Assembly: GCA_017306715.1 (NCBI GenBank)
Contig: JAFKHV010000024.1
Coordinates: forward strand, 1 to 53,670
Direction of reading: 5' to 3'
Length of the DNA stretch: 53,670 nt
Source: Legionella sp.
Lineage (GTDB): Bacteria; Pseudomonadota; Gammaproteobacteria; Legionellales; Legionellaceae
Each line of letters starts with the position of its first letter. Within the stretch, counting starts at the first letter, position 1. The notes below the pieces were generated by a model, which saw only the letters and a program-made list of their open reading frames with translations, had not been told where the DNA came from and did no database searches. Position numbers and translations under genes: made by a program. Positions 8,619 to 18,861 of this stretch are shown piece by piece.

Positions 8619-10598
8619 ATGAATTATCGGCCCGATATCGACGGCTTACGTGCGCTTGCCATTATATTCATTCTATTGTATCACGGCGGAATGTCGTTAA
8701 TACCTTCGGGTTTTATCGGTGTCGATATTTTTTTTGTGATTTCAGGATTTCTAATCACCAGTATTATTCATCAGGCGCTATTGGACGACACTTTTTCATT
8801 CAGCCAATTTTACAATCGAAGAATTTGGCGGTTACAACCGGCTTTTCTTTTAGTCATTCTTGTTGCCACAATATTAGCCTTTCTATTTTTTTTACCCCCC
8901 GATTTAATTATTTATGCTAAAAGTGCAAGCAAAAGTACGTTCTTTAATGCAAATAATTATTTTAATAAGATCACCAGTAGTTACTTTGCTCCTATCAGTC
9001 AACAACTGCCCTTATTGCACTTTTGGTCACTCGCTTTAGAATGGCAAATCTATCTGATTCTGCCATTAATAATTTTTGCTTTATATCGCACGTTAAAGCA
9101 TCATCTGATATGGGGACTAATGGGACTCTTATTTCTGAGTTTTTATTTTTCCTGGCAAAGTGCTTTAGCACACCCTGAGCATACTTATTATCTGCTTATA
9201 AGTCGTTTTTATGAGTTTTTGATGGGGGCATGCATTGCAGTCTTGCTACCTAAATTACCCCGGTTGACACGTTTTCCTGCCGAACTACTCAGTATAAGTG
9301 CCTTAACTGCACTTGTTTGGATCGCAGGTCAATCAAATATCTTGCAAGGTTACCCTAACCATTATGCTCTCCTGGTGTGTTGTTTGACTGTATGCTTAAT
9401 TTGGTTGGGAGCCTGTGGTTCAAAGCAAACTTTGACCGGCCGAGTACTTTCATCAAAGTCTGTAGTATTTATCGGTCTACTTTCCTATTCCCTCTATCTA
9501 TGGCACTGGGTAATTTTTGCGGTAGTACGTTATCAAAATATTTCAGAGACCATCTTGGTAAAAACACTCATGTTTACTTTTACCTTCGTTTTTGCTTATT
9601 GCTCTTGGCGCTATGTCGAAAAGCCTCTAAGACGCGGCTCTTCGCGAAATGTCTACCAAACTCTTGCTTTTGTTGTCTGCGTACCGATAATTTTCACGTT
9701 TGCACTCTCGCATTGGGTCGTAGTTCATCATGGTTTGCCACAACGTTTTAATCAGGAATTAGTAGATGTAGAGCAAAAGTTGGAAACGTATGCTTACAAA
9801 ATTCGTCCAACCTGCATTAGCGATAAGGCTGTTGATATAGCACCGCAGTGTCGTCTAGGTGCACCTAATTCGAATAAAACGGCTTTAATGATTGGTGACT
9901 CCTTTGCTAATCATTATTGGGGATTTATGGATGTGTTAGGAAAACGTGCAAAAGTGTCCATTCTGGCTCATAGCACGTCCTCCTGCCTGACTTTGCCAGG
10001 AATTTATTTATATGATTGGTGGCATTTTAAAGATAAGGTCTATGCGGCGTGTCATCAGCAAACCAAACGATATTATAATTTAATCCGAAAAAATCATTTT
10101 AATTACGTTATTTTAGGCCAAATTTGGCCTAATTATTACTCTGCAAAGGTGATTCATCGTATGGGTGACGAACGAAGTTTAACACTAGGGAAAAAGCGGA
10201 TAGCCGCAGCACTTGATCGCGCCTTAAACATTATTGTGCAGGCAGGCTCGCGACCAATAATTCTTGATACCACAGCAATCATGGAAAAAAACTTTCATGA
10301 GTGCTTTTATCGTCATATAAAACAACGCCAGCCTTATGATTCACGCCAATGCCAATTTAATTTGCGTTTAGGAGAAGGGGATATCTGGATGATACGGTTA
10401 TTTCAAAAAATGCAGGCTAAATACCCTCAACTCGTAATTATTGATCCCAAACAGGTTCAGTGTGAACTCGGTATTTGTAAAGCGGATTTGGATGGCGTAC
10501 CGGTTTATCGTGATGTAGGTCATATTACAGATTATGCATCCTATCATTTAGGCACATCCTATGCCCTGCAACATGCCAATCCGTTAACAAGCGGTTAG
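8619..10598 (+). CDS. OafA/YrhL-type acyltransferase with SGNH domain
   Basis: A 659-residue two-domain protein that probably acylates a surface glycan. The N-terminal part (about 1-370) is an acyltransferase-3 membrane domain with about ten segments; it starts with RPDIDGLRALA, the His of LYHGG, and FFVISGFLI, as in OafA. The C-terminal part is a periplasmic SGNH-hydrolase-like domain with GDS at 426-428 (nucleophile Ser428) and a DVGH tetrad (632-635) supplying Asp/His. Such fusions O-acetylate lipopolysaccharide or other polysaccharides in many bacteria. The target here is unknown. AGG lies 8 bases before the ATG. The gene is convergent with yhbY, six bases apart. Confidence 0.9.
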   Translation: MNYRPDIDGLRALAIIFILLYHGGMSLIPSGFIGVDIFFVISGFLITSIIHQALLDDTFSFSQFYNRRIWRLQPAFLLVILVATILAFLFFLPPDLIIYAKSASKSTFFNANNYFNKITSSYFAPISQQLPLLHFWSLALEWQIYLILPLIIFALYRTLKHHLIWGLMGLLFLSFYFSWQSALAHPEHTYYLLISRFYEFLMGACIAVLLPKLPRLTRFPAELLSISALTALVWIAGQSNILQGYPNHYALLVCCLTVCLIWLGACGSKQTLTGRVLSSKSVVFIGLLSYSLYLWHWVIFAVVRYQNISETILVKTLMFTFTFVFAYCSWRYVEKPLRRGSSRNVYQTLAFVVCVPIIFTFALSHWVVVHHGLPQRFNQELVDVEQKLETYAYKIRPTCISDKAVDIAPQCRLGAPNSNKTALMIGDSFANHYWGFMDVLGKRAKVSILAHSTSSCLTLPGIYLYDWWHFKDKVYAACHQQTKRYYNLIRKNHFNYVILGQIWPNYYSAKVIHRMGDERSLTLGKKRIAAALDRALNIIVQAGSRPIILDTTAIMEKNFHECFYRHIKQRQPYDSRQCQFNLRLGEGDIWMIRLFQKMQAKYPQLVIIDPKQVQCELGICKADLDGVPVYRDVGHITDYASYHLGTSYALQHANPLTSG

Positions 10599-10604
10599 CT
10601 AGTA

Positions 10605-10877
10605 TTATTTGTTGTCTTTATTTTCACGGTAAATAATCGCAGTGTTGCCTATAGACTGCACGAGCACAGCATTTAAACGCTCACACAATTCCTGACTCAT
10701 GAGCTGACGGTCTTCTTTCTCTGCACCATTAATCTTTACTTTGATTAATTCGTGAGCGACTAATGCGTGTTCGGTTTCGTTAATTACCGCATCAGTTAAG
10801 CCTTTAGCGCCAATGAGAACAACAGGTTTCAAATGATGAGCTTGGGCTTTAAGAGCCTGTCGAGAGGAGGTATCCAT
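10605..10877 (-). CDS. yhbY: CRM-domain ribosome assembly factor YhbY
   Basis: A 90-residue RNA-binding protein of the CRM/YhbY family, associated with pre-50S ribosomal particles. The family GxxG loop is seen as GAKG, within VVLIGAKGLTDAV, and the C-terminal region contains the conserved VQSIGNTAIIYR. Length is normal. It diverges from rlmE, the arrangement known from E. coli and many other gammaproteobacteria, where both act on the large ribosomal subunit. Confidence 0.93.
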   Translation of the reverse strand: MDTSSRQALKAQAHHLKPVVLIGAKGLTDAVINETEHALVAHELIKVKINGAEKEDRQLMSQELCERLNAVLVQSIGNTAIIYRENKDNK

Positions 10878-10985
10878 GCTAAACTACCTTATATACGAAG
10901 TTAAATGGTAAATTATTGCACGTTTTGCTGGGAAAAGGTAGGAAATTTCAGTATCATAAAGACAAATATACTGAATCTAGTCGTT

Positions 10986-11606
10986 ATGAAACGAAGTAAA
11001 AGCAGTAAAAGATGGCTTCATGAACATTTTGATGATGTTTATGTCAAGAAAGCCCAGGCAGAAGGGTATCGAAGTCGTGCAGTATATAAATTGCAAGAGG
11101 TTGATGAGAAAGAACAGCTATTAAAGCCTGGAATGACCGTTGTCGATTTAGGCGCTGCGCCAGGTGGATGGACTCAATATGTTACTGAGCGTTTGCAAGG
11201 GAAGGGTAAAATATTCGCTTTGGACATTTTGCCCATGGACTCCTTACCTGATGTGCAGGTCATACTGGGTGATTTTCGGGAAGATGATGTTCTACAACAA
11301 CTTTTAAATTTAATACCTGAACGCAGTGTGGACTTGTTATTATCAGATATGGCCCCAAATATGAGTGGAACTGCGGCAATCGATATTCCACGTTCCATGT
11401 ATTTAGTGACTTTAGCCTTCGATTTTGCTGAAAAAATGCTAAAACCTGGAGGATCGATGCTAATCAAAATGTTTCATGGTGCAGGCTTTGATGATTTAGT
11501 CAAGCAAGCTAAATCTTCCTTTGCAAAAGTAGTGATTCGAAAACCTGCGGCATCAAGAGCGCGTTCAAAAGAAACCTATTTGCTGGCAAAGGGATATAAT
11601 TTATAG
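10986..11606 (+). CDS. rlmE: 23S rRNA 2'-O-ribose methyltransferase RlmE
   Basis: RlmE (FtsJ/RrmJ) methylates U2552 in the A-loop of 23S rRNA with S-adenosylmethionine. I chose the ATG at 10986, which gives 206 residues starting MKRSKSSKRWL; the longer frame from 10905 adds an unconserved extension. The cofactor motif DLGAAPGGW is at 54-62. The K-D-K-E catalytic set can be placed at K35, D121, K161 and E196. No strong ribosome-binding site is visible. The gene is followed 66 bases later by ftsH, the conserved rlmE-ftsH heat-shock pair. Confidence 0.95.
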   Translation: MKRSKSSKRWLHEHFDDVYVKKAQAEGYRSRAVYKLQEVDEKEQLLKPGMTVVDLGAAPGGWTQYVTERLQGKGKIFALDILPMDSLPDVQVILGDFREDDVLQQLLNLIPERSVDLLLSDMAPNMSGTAAIDIPRSMYLVTLAFDFAEKMLKPGGSMLIKMFHGAGFDDLVKQAKSSFAKVVIRKPAASRARSKETYLLAKGYNL

Positions 11607-11672
11607 TAACTTTATACATTAGAAATTTGACCGCGAAAAAACTCATAATACATCATTAACGAGGTTATTACT

Positions 11673-13592
11673 TTGAACGACATGGTGAAAAATTTATTTT
11701 TATGGCTGATCATAGCAATCGTTCTGGTTTCTGTGTTCAGTAACTTCGGACCTCGTAACTCGGTTGCTGAGAAGATTTCCTACAGCCAGTTCTTAAAAGA
11801 AGTCGATCAAGGAATGGTTAACACAGTAACCATTGAAGACGATAAAATTATCAAGGGTATTACCAAAAATAATAAACGCTTTATTACGTATATGCCGATG
11901 CAAGATAATGCGCTTCTAGGTGAGTTATTAAAAAGTAAAGTGGACGTTAGTGGTCAGGAAAAACAGCAAGAAAGCTTCTTATTGCATCTGTTTGTTAACT
12001 GGTTCCCCATGCTTCTGCTCATCGGCGTCTGGATTTTCTTCATGCGTCAAATGCAAGGGGGAGGTGGACGTGGTGCCATGTCCTTTGGACGTTCTCGTGC
12101 TCGTTTATTAGGTGAAGATCAGGTTAAAGTCACCTTTGCTGATGTTGCAGGTGTAGACGAGGCTAAGGATGAAGTCAAAGAGCTGGTTGATTTTTTACGT
12201 GATCCCACGAAGTTCCAAAATCTAGGCGGACGAATCCCACGTGGTGTACTTTTGGTAGGTCCTCCAGGTACAGGTAAGACTCTTTTAGCTCGTGCAGTGG
12301 CCGGTGAAGCCAAAGTGCCGTTTTTCACTATCTCGGGTTCAGATTTCGTAGAAATGTTTGTGGGCGTCGGTGCTTCACGTGTTCGTGATATGTTTGAGCA
12401 AGCAAAAAAACATGCCCCATGTATTATCTTTATCGATGAGATCGATGCAGTAGGTCGCCACCGTGGAGCAGGATTAGGGGGTGGACATGACGAACGTGAA
12501 CAAACATTAAACCAGTTACTGGTAGAAATGGATGGTTTCGAAGGAAGCGAAGGCGTTATCGTTGTCGCAGCGACAAACCGTCCAGATGTTTTGGATCCCG
12601 CATTATTGAGACCAGGTCGTTTTGACCGACAAGTAGTGGTACCTTTACCTGATATCCGTGGTCGTGAACAGATACTCAGAGTACACCTGCAAAAAGTGCC
12701 AGTGGAAAGTAACATTGAAGTGATGGATATTGCGCGGGGTACCCCGGGTTTCTCAGGTGCCGATTTAGCGAATCTAGTGAACGAGGCCGCATTATTCGCT
12801 GCCCGGGCTAATAAACGCAAAGTTGCTATGGCTGAGTTAGAAAAAGCAAAAGACAAGATTATGATGGGTGCTGAACGGCGCTCTATGGTCATGGATGAAA
12901 ATGAGAAAAAATTAACCGCTTATCATGAAGCTGGCCACGCCATTGTAGGTTTATCCGTTCCAGAACATGATCCGGTCTATAAGGTTTCTATTATACCACG
13001 AGGTCGCGCTTTAGGAGTGACCATGTTTTTACCTGAGCAAGATCGTTATAGTCACAGTAAGCGTCGTCTAGAGAGTCAGCTTTCCAGTCTCTTCGGTGGT
13101 CGTATTGCAGAGGAACTCATCTTCGGATCAGAAAGTGTGACTACGGGGGCATCCAACGACATAATGCGCTCAACGGAAATAGCACGGAAGATGGTAACAA
13201 GTTGGGGGCTTTCGGAGTTAGGTCCTTTAACTTACGGCGAAGAAGAGGAAGAAGTATTTTTAGGCCGGGCAATGAATAAGCGTAAAGAAATGTCGGATCA
13301 AACGGCGCAGCAAATTGATAATGAAGTGCGCAAGATTATTGATCGAAACTATAATCGGGCAAAAGATATCCTAGTTTCTAATATGGATAAACTGCACTTG
13401 ATGGCGCAAAGTCTGATCAAATATGAAACGATTGATACCCAACAAATACGCGAAATCATGTCGGGTAAAGAGCCTACACCACCACAAGATTGGAACTCCT
13501 CTTCAAGAATATCAGAGCCAGAGGTAGTAAATAATGCGCCTGCTAAAACGTCTGATACTGAAGCCAGTGTCAAACCTGCAGAGGAACATTAA
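11673..13592 (+). CDS. ftsH: ATP-dependent zinc metalloprotease FtsH
   Basis: A 639-residue inner-membrane AAA+ protease that degrades misfolded membrane proteins and regulators such as LpxC and heat-shock sigma factor in E. coli. There are two membrane segments (about 7-25 and 105-124) with a periplasmic loop between. Walker A GPPGTGKT is at 196-203, followed by Walker [10 protein letters not shown], the second region of homology, and the zinc-binding HEAGH at 418-422. I use the TTG start at 11673 because GAGG lies 8 bases upstream; an ATG three codons later is the alternative. It is followed by folP, as in E. coli. Confidence 0.97.
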   Translation: MNDMVKNLFLWLIIAIVLVSVFSNFGPRNSVAEKISYSQFLKEVDQGMVNTVTIEDDKIIKGITKNNKRFITYMPMQDNALLGELLKSKVDVSGQEKQQESFLLHLFVNWFPMLLLIGVWIFFMRQMQGGGGRGAMSFGRSRARLLGEDQVKVTFADVAGVDEAKDEVKELVDFLRDPTKFQNLGGRIPRGVLLVGPPGTGKTLLARAVAGEAKVPFFTISGSDFVEMFVGVGASRVRDMFEQAKKHAPCIIFIDEIDAVGRHRGAGLGGGHDEREQTLNQLLVEMDGFEGSEGVIVVAATNRPDVLDPALLRPGRFDRQVVVPLPDIRGREQILRVHLQKVPVESNIEVMDIARGTPGFSGADLANLVNEAALFAARANKRKVAMAELEKAKDKIMMGAERRSMVMDENEKKLTAYHEAGHAIVGLSVPEHDPVYKVSIIPRGRALGVTMFLPEQDRYSHSKRRLESQLSSLFGGRIAEELIFGSESVTTGASNDIMRSTEIARKMVTSWGLSELGPLTYGEEEEEVFLGRAMNKRKEMSDQTAQQIDNEVRKIIDRNYNRAKDILVSNMDKLHLMAQSLIKYETIDTQQIREIMSGKEPTPPQDWNSSSRISEPEVVNNAPAKTSDTEASVKPAEEH

Positions 13593-13617
13593 ACAAATAA
13601 ACAGTAGTTGAGACCTC

Positions 13618-14478
13618 GTGGATAAGCATCAATTTCAAGACTGGCTACAGAAAAGTAGTTGGTCTGACCCATTGGCATCTCCGCTTATTATGGGAGTTTT
13701 AAATGTTACTCCCGATTCTTTTTCTGATGGGAATGAGTTTTTTTCTGTTGATAAAGCTGTAGCAAAAGCCTTACATCTAATCGAAGATGGTGCCGATCTA
13801 ATTGATGTTGGGGGCGAATCGACGCGCCCCGGAGCCTCACCGGTCACGCTCATGGAGGAAATAGCTCGCGTGGTTCCTGTCATTCGTGCTCTACGGACTG
13901 TTTCGGACACGGTGATTTCTATTGATACTTACAAACCTGAAGTAATGGCTGCCGCAGTCGCAGCAGGTGCTGATATGATCAATGACGTACAGGCATTGCA
14001 AGCTCCAGGAGCGGTGGAACTCGTCGCAAACCTTAAGGTTCCTATTTGTTTAATGCATATGAAAGGCACCCCCCAACACATGCAACAAAATCCAACCTAT
14101 GTTCAAGGTGTAGTTGCTGAGGTTATGGATTTTTTTAATGAACGCATACAGCGATGCATTGATGCAGGGATGGCTAAAGAAAAAATTATTTTGGACCCCG
14201 GATTTGGTTTTGGTAAACAGGTACATCATAACTTAACTTTAATTAAACAGCTGGCGCGTTTTTCGGTATTTAAATTACCTATTCTTTTGGGTGTTTCGCG
14301 TAAAAGTACGATTGGAAAAATTTTAGGTAGAGAAGTAAATGGTCGCTTAATTGGGAGTATTGTCCTTGGGGCTCTTGCTGTAATCAATGGCGCCAACATT
14401 TTAAGAACACATGATGTACAAGAAACCAAGGAAGCACTAACGATGCTGCGTATGATCCAGCATGCAAATGACATATAA
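13618..14478 (+). CDS. folP: Dihydropteroate synthase
   Basis: FolP condenses 6-hydroxymethyl-dihydropterin diphosphate with p-aminobenzoate to dihydropteroate in folate synthesis, and is the target of sulfonamides. The 286-residue TIM-barrel protein shows NVTPDSFSDG, the pterin/pABA loop DVGGESTRPG, and GVSRKS. The GTG start at 13618 has only a weak GAG upstream, but no better start keeps the N-terminal strand. It sits between ftsH and glmM, the conserved gammaproteobacterial order. Confidence 0.96.
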   Translation: MDKHQFQDWLQKSSWSDPLASPLIMGVLNVTPDSFSDGNEFFSVDKAVAKALHLIEDGADLIDVGGESTRPGASPVTLMEEIARVVPVIRALRTVSDTVISIDTYKPEVMAAAVAAGADMINDVQALQAPGAVELVANLKVPICLMHMKGTPQHMQQNPTYVQGVVAEVMDFFNERIQRCIDAGMAKEKIILDPGFGFGKQVHHNLTLIKQLARFSVFKLPILLGVSRKSTIGKILGREVNGRLIGSIVLGALAVINGANILRTHDVQETKEALTMLRMIQHANDI

Positions 14479-14495
14479 GAATAAGGTGATTGCGG

Positions 14496-15851
14496 ATGAG
14501 TCAACGAAAATATTTTGGTACCGATGGCATACGTGGGCGTGTCGGTTCTTCTAATATAAATCCAGAATTTGTATTAAAGTTAGGCTGGGCAGTGGGCAAA
14601 GTGTTAGGCGGTAATGGCCATCGAAAAAAAGTTGTAATTGGTAAAGATACGCGCGTTTCAGGCTATATGTTGGAATCTGCACTTGAAGCGGGGTTATCAG
14701 CTGCCGGTGTCGATGTCGCTTTGTTAGGCCCAATGCCTACTCCGGGTATTGCGTATCTAACTCAAACATTACGCGCAAATGCAGGCATTGTGATTAGCGC
14801 ATCTCATAATCAATTCGAAGATAATGGAATTAAATTCTTTTCGGCTGAAGGTGGGAAGCTACTCGATAGTATCGAAATGGAAATTGAAAGTGTATTGGAA
14901 CAACAAATGGAGACGGTCGATTCAGCCAAATTAGGTAAAGCAACTCGAATCGATGATGCAAGTGGCAGATACATTGAGTTTTGTAAATCAACAATCCCTT
15001 CTTTAACCCGTCTGTCAGGACTTAAAATTGTAGTCGACTGTGCCAATGGTGCGACATACCATATTGCACCAAATGTTTTTGCTGAATTAGGAGCACAGGT
15101 AACAGTAATTGGCAATAAACCGGATGGATTTAATATAAATCAAGATTGTGGCTCTACTGCACCTGATTTATTAATTAAAAAGGTACTAGCAACGGGTGCC
15201 GATCTCGGTATCGGATTAGATGGAGATGGGGATCGTCTAATCTTGGTGGATGCTTATGGGCAATTAATCGATGGCGATCAAATCCTTTATATTATCGCAA
15301 AAGACAGGCATGAGCGTGGGTTACTTAAAGGAGGCGTTGTTGGTACAGTCATGAGTAATCATGGATTGGAGCGAGCAATAACGGAATTAGGCATTTCCTT
15401 TGTGCGCTCAAATGTAGGTGATCGCTATGTCTTAGAAACTCTTCGTGAGCGAAATTGGAAAATTGGGGGCGAAACTTCGGGTCACATTGTTTGCCTCGAT
15501 AAAACGACAACAGGAGATGGCATTGTTGCGGCCTTACAGGTTTTGTCTGTAATGGTTAAACAAAATAAAAGTTTATCCGAACTAGTGCAGGGTATTACCT
15601 TATTACCACAAAGTTTAATTAACCTAAAAACTTCAAGAGCTTCGGATTTGGCAAAAAACTCGCAAGTCATTCAGATTGTAAAAAATTTAGAACATACCTT
15701 GCAAGGCGAGGGTAGAGTGCTTCTTCGTCCTTCGGGAACAGAACCATTATTACGAGTCATGGTAGAAGGTAGTGATAAAATAAGAGTAAATGAGCAGGCG
15801 CAAAAGTTATGTGAAAATATAGTTCAAATAGAGAGATCATTGTACAGCTGA
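14496..15851 (+). CDS. glmM: Phosphoglucosamine mutase
   Basis: GlmM converts glucosamine-6-phosphate to glucosamine-1-phosphate on the way to UDP-GlcNAc for peptidoglycan and lipopolysaccharide. The 451-residue protein starts [14 protein letters not shown]; the ATG at 14496 has AGGTG 7 bases upstream, better than the TTG two codons earlier. The phosphoserine is in SASHN (Ser103), the metal loop is DGDGDR, the sugar loop is GGETSGH, and the phosphate-binding loop is RPSGTEP near the end. It is coupled to folP by a 17-base spacer. Confidence 0.96.
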   Translation: MSQRKYFGTDGIRGRVGSSNINPEFVLKLGWAVGKVLGGNGHRKKVVIGKDTRVSGYMLESALEAGLSAAGVDVALLGPMPTPGIAYLTQTLRANAGIVISASHNQFEDNGIKFFSAEGGKLLDSIEMEIESVLEQQMETVDSAKLGKATRIDDASGRYIEFCKSTIPSLTRLSGLKIVVDCANGATYHIAPNVFAELGAQVTVIGNKPDGFNINQDCGSTAPDLLIKKVLATGADLGIGLDGDGDRLILVDAYGQLIDGDQILYIIAKDRHERGLLKGGVVGTVMSNHGLERAITELGISFVRSNVGDRYVLETLRERNWKIGGETSGHIVCLDKTTTGDGIVAALQVLSVMVKQNKSLSELVQGITLLPQSLINLKTSRASDLAKNSQVIQIVKNLEHTLQGEGRVLLRPSGTEPLLRVMVEGSDKIRVNEQAQKLCENIVQIERSLYS

Positions 15852-15915
15852 TCGGCCGTAAGCCGAAATAAATAAATGTTCTAATACATTTTTTATTAAA
15901 AAAAGCGATTAAGAC

Positions 15916-15944
15916 TACACATTCATGAAAACTTTGGGTATAGT
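15916..15944 (+). promoter_or_regulatory. Candidate promoter of tpiA
   Basis: TACACA (15916-15921) and TATAGT (15939-15944) are separated by 17 bases in the 118-base spacer between glmM and tpiA. The -10 is good and the -35 matches four of six positions. It would start the tpiA-secG transcript about 20 bases before the tpiA ATG. Confidence 0.4.
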
Positions 15945-15969
15945 CCGCTCTTGAAATATAGGATAGTTG

Positions 15970-16719
15970 ATGCGCAAGAAATTAGTAGCTGGAAATTGGA
16001 AAATGAACGGGCGTCAACAGCTAGTTACCGATTTGTGTAGCGAGCTGACTGCAGATTCTTCATTAACAACACGAGCTGAAATTATTGTGTTTCCGCCTGC
16101 TATCTACATACCTTTGGTTAGTAGATTATTAGGACCTAAAGGTATTAAATTTGGTGCGCAAAATATCTACCCCAAAGAGGGTGGTGCATATACAGGTGAG
16201 ATTTCAGTACCTATGCTGCTTGATTACGAATGTAGATATGTGCTAGTAGGGCACTCAGAAAGGCGCCATTTGTTTCACGAAGATGAGAATTTTGTTGCAC
16301 TGAAATTCCACCATGTTAAAGAACATGATATGATACCCATTCTTTGTGTTGGCGAAACTTTAGAGCAACGCCAAAACAATAGAACAAAGCAAGTAATAGC
16401 TGATCAATTGTCAGCAGTTATAAATAACGATGAAAAATGTTTTCGTAATTGTGTTATTGCTTACGAGCCAGTCTGGGCCATTGGTACCGGACAAACAGCG
16501 ACCCCTGAGCAAGTACAAGAAGTTCATCAATACATACGAACTTTAGTCGCTGAGATAAACGAACAGGATGCTGCACAGTTAACCGTTTTATACGGAGGCA
16601 GCGTAAATGAAGAAAATGCTGCAAAACTTTTTACAATGCCCGATATAGATGGTGGGCTTGTAGGTGGTGCATCATTAAACGCAAAACAATTTTTGGAAAT
16701 TGTAAAATGTATCAATTGA
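15970..16719 (+). CDS. tpiA: Triosephosphate isomerase
   Basis: TpiA interconverts dihydroxyacetone phosphate and glyceraldehyde-3-phosphate in glycolysis and gluconeogenesis. From the ATG at 15970 (AGGA 6 bases upstream; a TTG just before it is less likely) there are 249 residues. The active-site lysine is in GNWKMNG (K11), the electrophilic histidine in GHSERR, the catalytic glutamate in [11 protein letters not shown], and the phosphate loop in YGGSV. The last 13 bases overlap secG, a linkage seen in many gammaproteobacteria. Confidence 0.97.
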   Translation: MRKKLVAGNWKMNGRQQLVTDLCSELTADSSLTTRAEIIVFPPAIYIPLVSRLLGPKGIKFGAQNIYPKEGGAYTGEISVPMLLDYECRYVLVGHSERRHLFHEDENFVALKFHHVKEHDMIPILCVGETLEQRQNNRTKQVIADQLSAVINNDEKCFRNCVIAYEPVWAIGTGQTATPEQVQEVHQYIRTLVAEINEQDAAQLTVLYGGSVNEENAAKLFTMPDIDGGLVGGASLNAKQFLEIVKCIN

Positions 16720-17039
16720 TATTAATTATACATGTATTGGTTGCAATAGTTTTAATTGGCCTAGTACTTATGCAACATGGCAAAGGAGCAGATATTGGTG
16801 CTGCCTTCGGATCAGGTGCATCGAATACGCTTTTCGGTAGCCAAGGTACAGGCGGCTTCTTGTTTAAGCTAACAGGCGCTCTAGCCCTTACTTTTTTTGT
16901 AACGAGTTTATTATTATCTTACATGGTTTCTGTACAATACAAACGGGCAGAGCAGATTATCGTGCCCCAGCAAACCACTGTTCCTACGTCAAACATTCCA
17001 GTACCGAATGAGACAGGTGAGAAAAAAACAGAGAACTAA
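16707..17039 (+). CDS. secG: Preprotein translocase subunit SecG
   Basis: SecG is the small SecYEG subunit that eases SecA-driven protein export. The 110-residue protein has two membrane helices (about 3-22 and 52-74) joined by the conserved cytoplasmic loop [12 protein letters not shown] Pro/Thr-rich tail ending EKKTEN follows. The start lies inside the end of tpiA, so translation is coupled. A leucine tRNA lies 59 bases downstream, as in E. coli, where secG is followed by leuU. Confidence 0.95.
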   Translation: MYQLILIIHVLVAIVLIGLVLMQHGKGADIGAAFGSGASNTLFGSQGTGGFLFKLTGALALTFFVTSLLLSYMVSVQYKRAEQIIVPQQTTVPTSNIPVPNETGEKKTEN

Positions 17040-17098
17040 AGTTAATTAAAGAGTATCAAATGAATTAATGTTAATATTACAATTCATTCAACAATTAT

Positions 17099-17183
17099 GC
17101 CGAAGTGGTGGAATTGGTAGACACGCCGTCTTGAGGGGGCGGTGGCGAAAGCCGTGCCGGTTCGAGTCCGGCCTTCGGCACCA
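17099..17183 (+). tRNA. tRNA-Leu (anticodon GAG)
   Basis: An 85-base class II tRNA. The acceptor arms GCCGAAG and CTTCGGC pair fully, A73 is present and CCA is encoded. The anticodon loop reads TTGAGGG with anticodon GAG, decoding CUU/CUC. A long variable arm (GGCGAAAGCC core) and the T-loop TTCGAGT are visible. It is close to the E. coli leucine GAG tRNA in sequence. It sits between secG and nuoA, probably co-transcribed with one of them. Confidence 0.96.
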
Positions 17184-17206
17184 TTTTATCGGTGCAAGGT
17201 GAAAAA

Positions 17207-17563
17207 ATGCTATCTCAATACTTACCAATTCTCGTCTTCATAATAATCGGATTAATACTGGGCGTAGCGATGTTAGGTGCAGGTTCCTTGCTGTCCAGAT
17301 ACAATCCAGATTCAGCTAAAAACTCTCCTTATGAATGCGGATTTAATGCATTCGAAAGCTCGCATATCCCTTTTGATGTCCGTTTTTATCTTGTGGCCAT
17401 ATTATTTATTATTTTCGATTTGGAAACCGCATTCTTTTTCCCCTGGGCATTAGCACTTAGAAAGATTGGCTGGTTAGGTTTTGGGGGAATGATGCTATTT
17501 TTAGGACTCCTTGTCATCGGTTTTATCTATGAGTGGAAACGTGGTGCCCTTGAGTGGGAGTAG
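17207..17563 (+). CDS. nuoA: NADH-quinone oxidoreductase subunit A
   Basis: First gene of the complete complex I operon. NuoA is a small membrane-arm subunit near the quinone site. From the ATG at 17207 (AGGTG upstream) it has 118 residues and three membrane helices. The conserved loop PYECGF between helices 1 and 2 and the acidic helix [12 protein letters not shown] are present. The GTG at 17192 is a worse start since it lies almost directly after the tRNA. There is a 24-base gap to the tRNA-Leu, so tRNA processing may generate the nuo mRNA 5' end. Confidence 0.95.
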   Translation: MLSQYLPILVFIIIGLILGVAMLGAGSLLSRYNPDSAKNSPYECGFNAFESSHIPFDVRFYLVAILFIIFDLETAFFFPWALALRKIGWLGFGGMMLFLGLLVIGFIYEWKRGALEWE

Positions 17564-17683
17564 GTTCCTTATTTTCAGAAATAATGCAGGGCAACTATAT
17601 TAAATCAACAATTTAGTCGATAATAATCCGTTGGTTATACTTAATAAGTTGGATTTATAAATTTAACTGCTTAGAGGCGAACT

Positions 17684-18160
17684 ATGGCGGTTGCAGAATT
17701 GCAAAAGAATGGTTTTGTTACAACTTCGGTTGATAAATTGGTTAACTGGGCGCGTAGTGGCTCTATGTGGCCAATGACGTTCGGTCTGGCCTGTTGTGCT
17801 GTTGAGATGATGCATGTAGGTGCTGCACGATATGATTTAGATCGTTTTGGTATCATTTTTCGTCCAAGTCCTCGACAAGCTGACGTAATGATCGTGGCCG
17901 GAACTTTATGTAACAAAATGGCTCCTGCCTTACGTAAGGTATATGATCAAATGCCTGAACCACGCTGGGTTGTCTCTATGGGCTCCTGTGCTAACGGTGG
18001 TGGTTATTATCATTACTCTTATTCAGTAGTTCGCGGATGCGATCGTATTGTTCCGGTTGATGTGTATGTTCCAGGTTGTCCACCTACCGCGGAAGCTTTA
18101 TTGTACGGAATTATACAGTTACAAAATAAAATACGTCGTAAAAATATATTAGAAGCCTAA
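17684..18160 (+). CDS. nuoB: NADH-quinone oxidoreductase subunit B
   Basis: NuoB (158 residues) carries cluster N2, the iron-sulfur centre that reduces quinone, at the junction of the peripheral and membrane arms. The four ligand cysteines are in the tandem pair of LACCAVEM, in GSCANGGG and in [11 protein letters not shown]. The length is normal for a short NuoB without extensions. A 120-base spacer separates it from nuoA, in which I see no clear terminator. Confidence 0.96.
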   Translation: MAVAELQKNGFVTTSVDKLVNWARSGSMWPMTFGLACCAVEMMHVGAARYDLDRFGIIFRPSPRQADVMIVAGTLCNKMAPALRKVYDQMPEPRWVVSMGSCANGGGYYHYSYSVVRGCDRIVPVDVYVPGCPPTAEALLYGIIQLQNKIRRKNILEA

Positions 18161-18183
18161 AGCTCATCCAAGGTGAAAAATCG

Positions 18184-18861
18184 ATGATTCAGAATGATAC
18201 TTTAGTCGAAAAACTAAAAACTGAACTAGCCAGTCCCTGTAATGAAATCAGCATCGCTTATGATGAGGTTAATATTGAGTGTGATATTGCCAACTTAAAA
18301 ACTTTAATGATGGAATTACGTGACGTTGAAGCGTTCTCTTTTGACCAGCTGATTGATCTTTGTGCGGTCGATTACTTGTCTTATGGTGAATATGACTGGG
18401 AAACAGATTCCGCAACGGAAGATGGCTTTTGTAGAGGCGTTGAGCTGAATGAGGCACGAGCCTATACATATGATAAGCCTCGATTTGCGATTGTTTACCA
18501 TCTTCTCTCAACTATAAAGAACCATCGCCTGCGAGTAAAAGTTTTTGTTGGGGAAGAGCATTTAGTCGTGCCTTCAGTACACGATATATGGAAGGGAGCA
18601 AATTGGTTTGAGCGGGAAGCCTACGACTTGTTCGGCGTCCTTTTTGAAGGACATCCTGATTTAAGACGTCTACTCACTGACTATGGTTTTATTGGACATC
18701 CTTTCCGTAAAGATTTCCCCGTTAGTGGTCATGTTGAAATGCGTTATGACGCGAAATTGCAGAAAGTTATTTATGAACCTGTAGATCTTGCTCCAAGAGT
18801 TTTAGTGCCTAAAGTTATCCGCAAGGATAATCGCTACATTGTTGAAAAGAAGGGCAAATAA
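18184..18861 (+). CDS. nuoC: NADH-quinone oxidoreductase subunit C
   Basis: NuoC (225 residues) is a soluble peripheral-arm subunit of the 30-kDa family, lying against NuoD. The family motif [20 protein letters not shown] is visible near residues 140-160, followed by GHPFRKDFP. It is separate from nuoD, not fused as in E. coli. The TAA stop shares its last base with the nuoD ATG (TAATG), which implies translational coupling and fixed stoichiometry. Confidence 0.95.
   Translation: MIQNDTLVEKLKTELASPCNEISIAYDEVNIECDIANLKTLMMELRDVEAFSFDQLIDLCAVDYLSYGEYDWETDSATEDGFCRGVELNEARAYTYDKPRFAIVYHLLSTIKNHRLRVKVFVGEEHLVVPSVHDIWKGANWFEREAYDLFGVLFEGHPDLRRLLTDYGFIGHPFRKDFPVSGHVEMRYDAKLQKVIYEPVDLAPRVLVPKVIRKDNRYIVEKKGK

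Noticed and set aside
8359..8622. Short frame in the spacer before the acyltransferase gene
   Set aside because: No ribosome-binding site or family; it overlaps the likely promoter region and the start of the acyltransferase gene.
12119..12892. 257-residue frame opposite to ftsH
   Set aside because: It mirrors the strongly conserved AAA domain codons and has Ser/Arg/Pro-rich, family-less content; a shadow frame.
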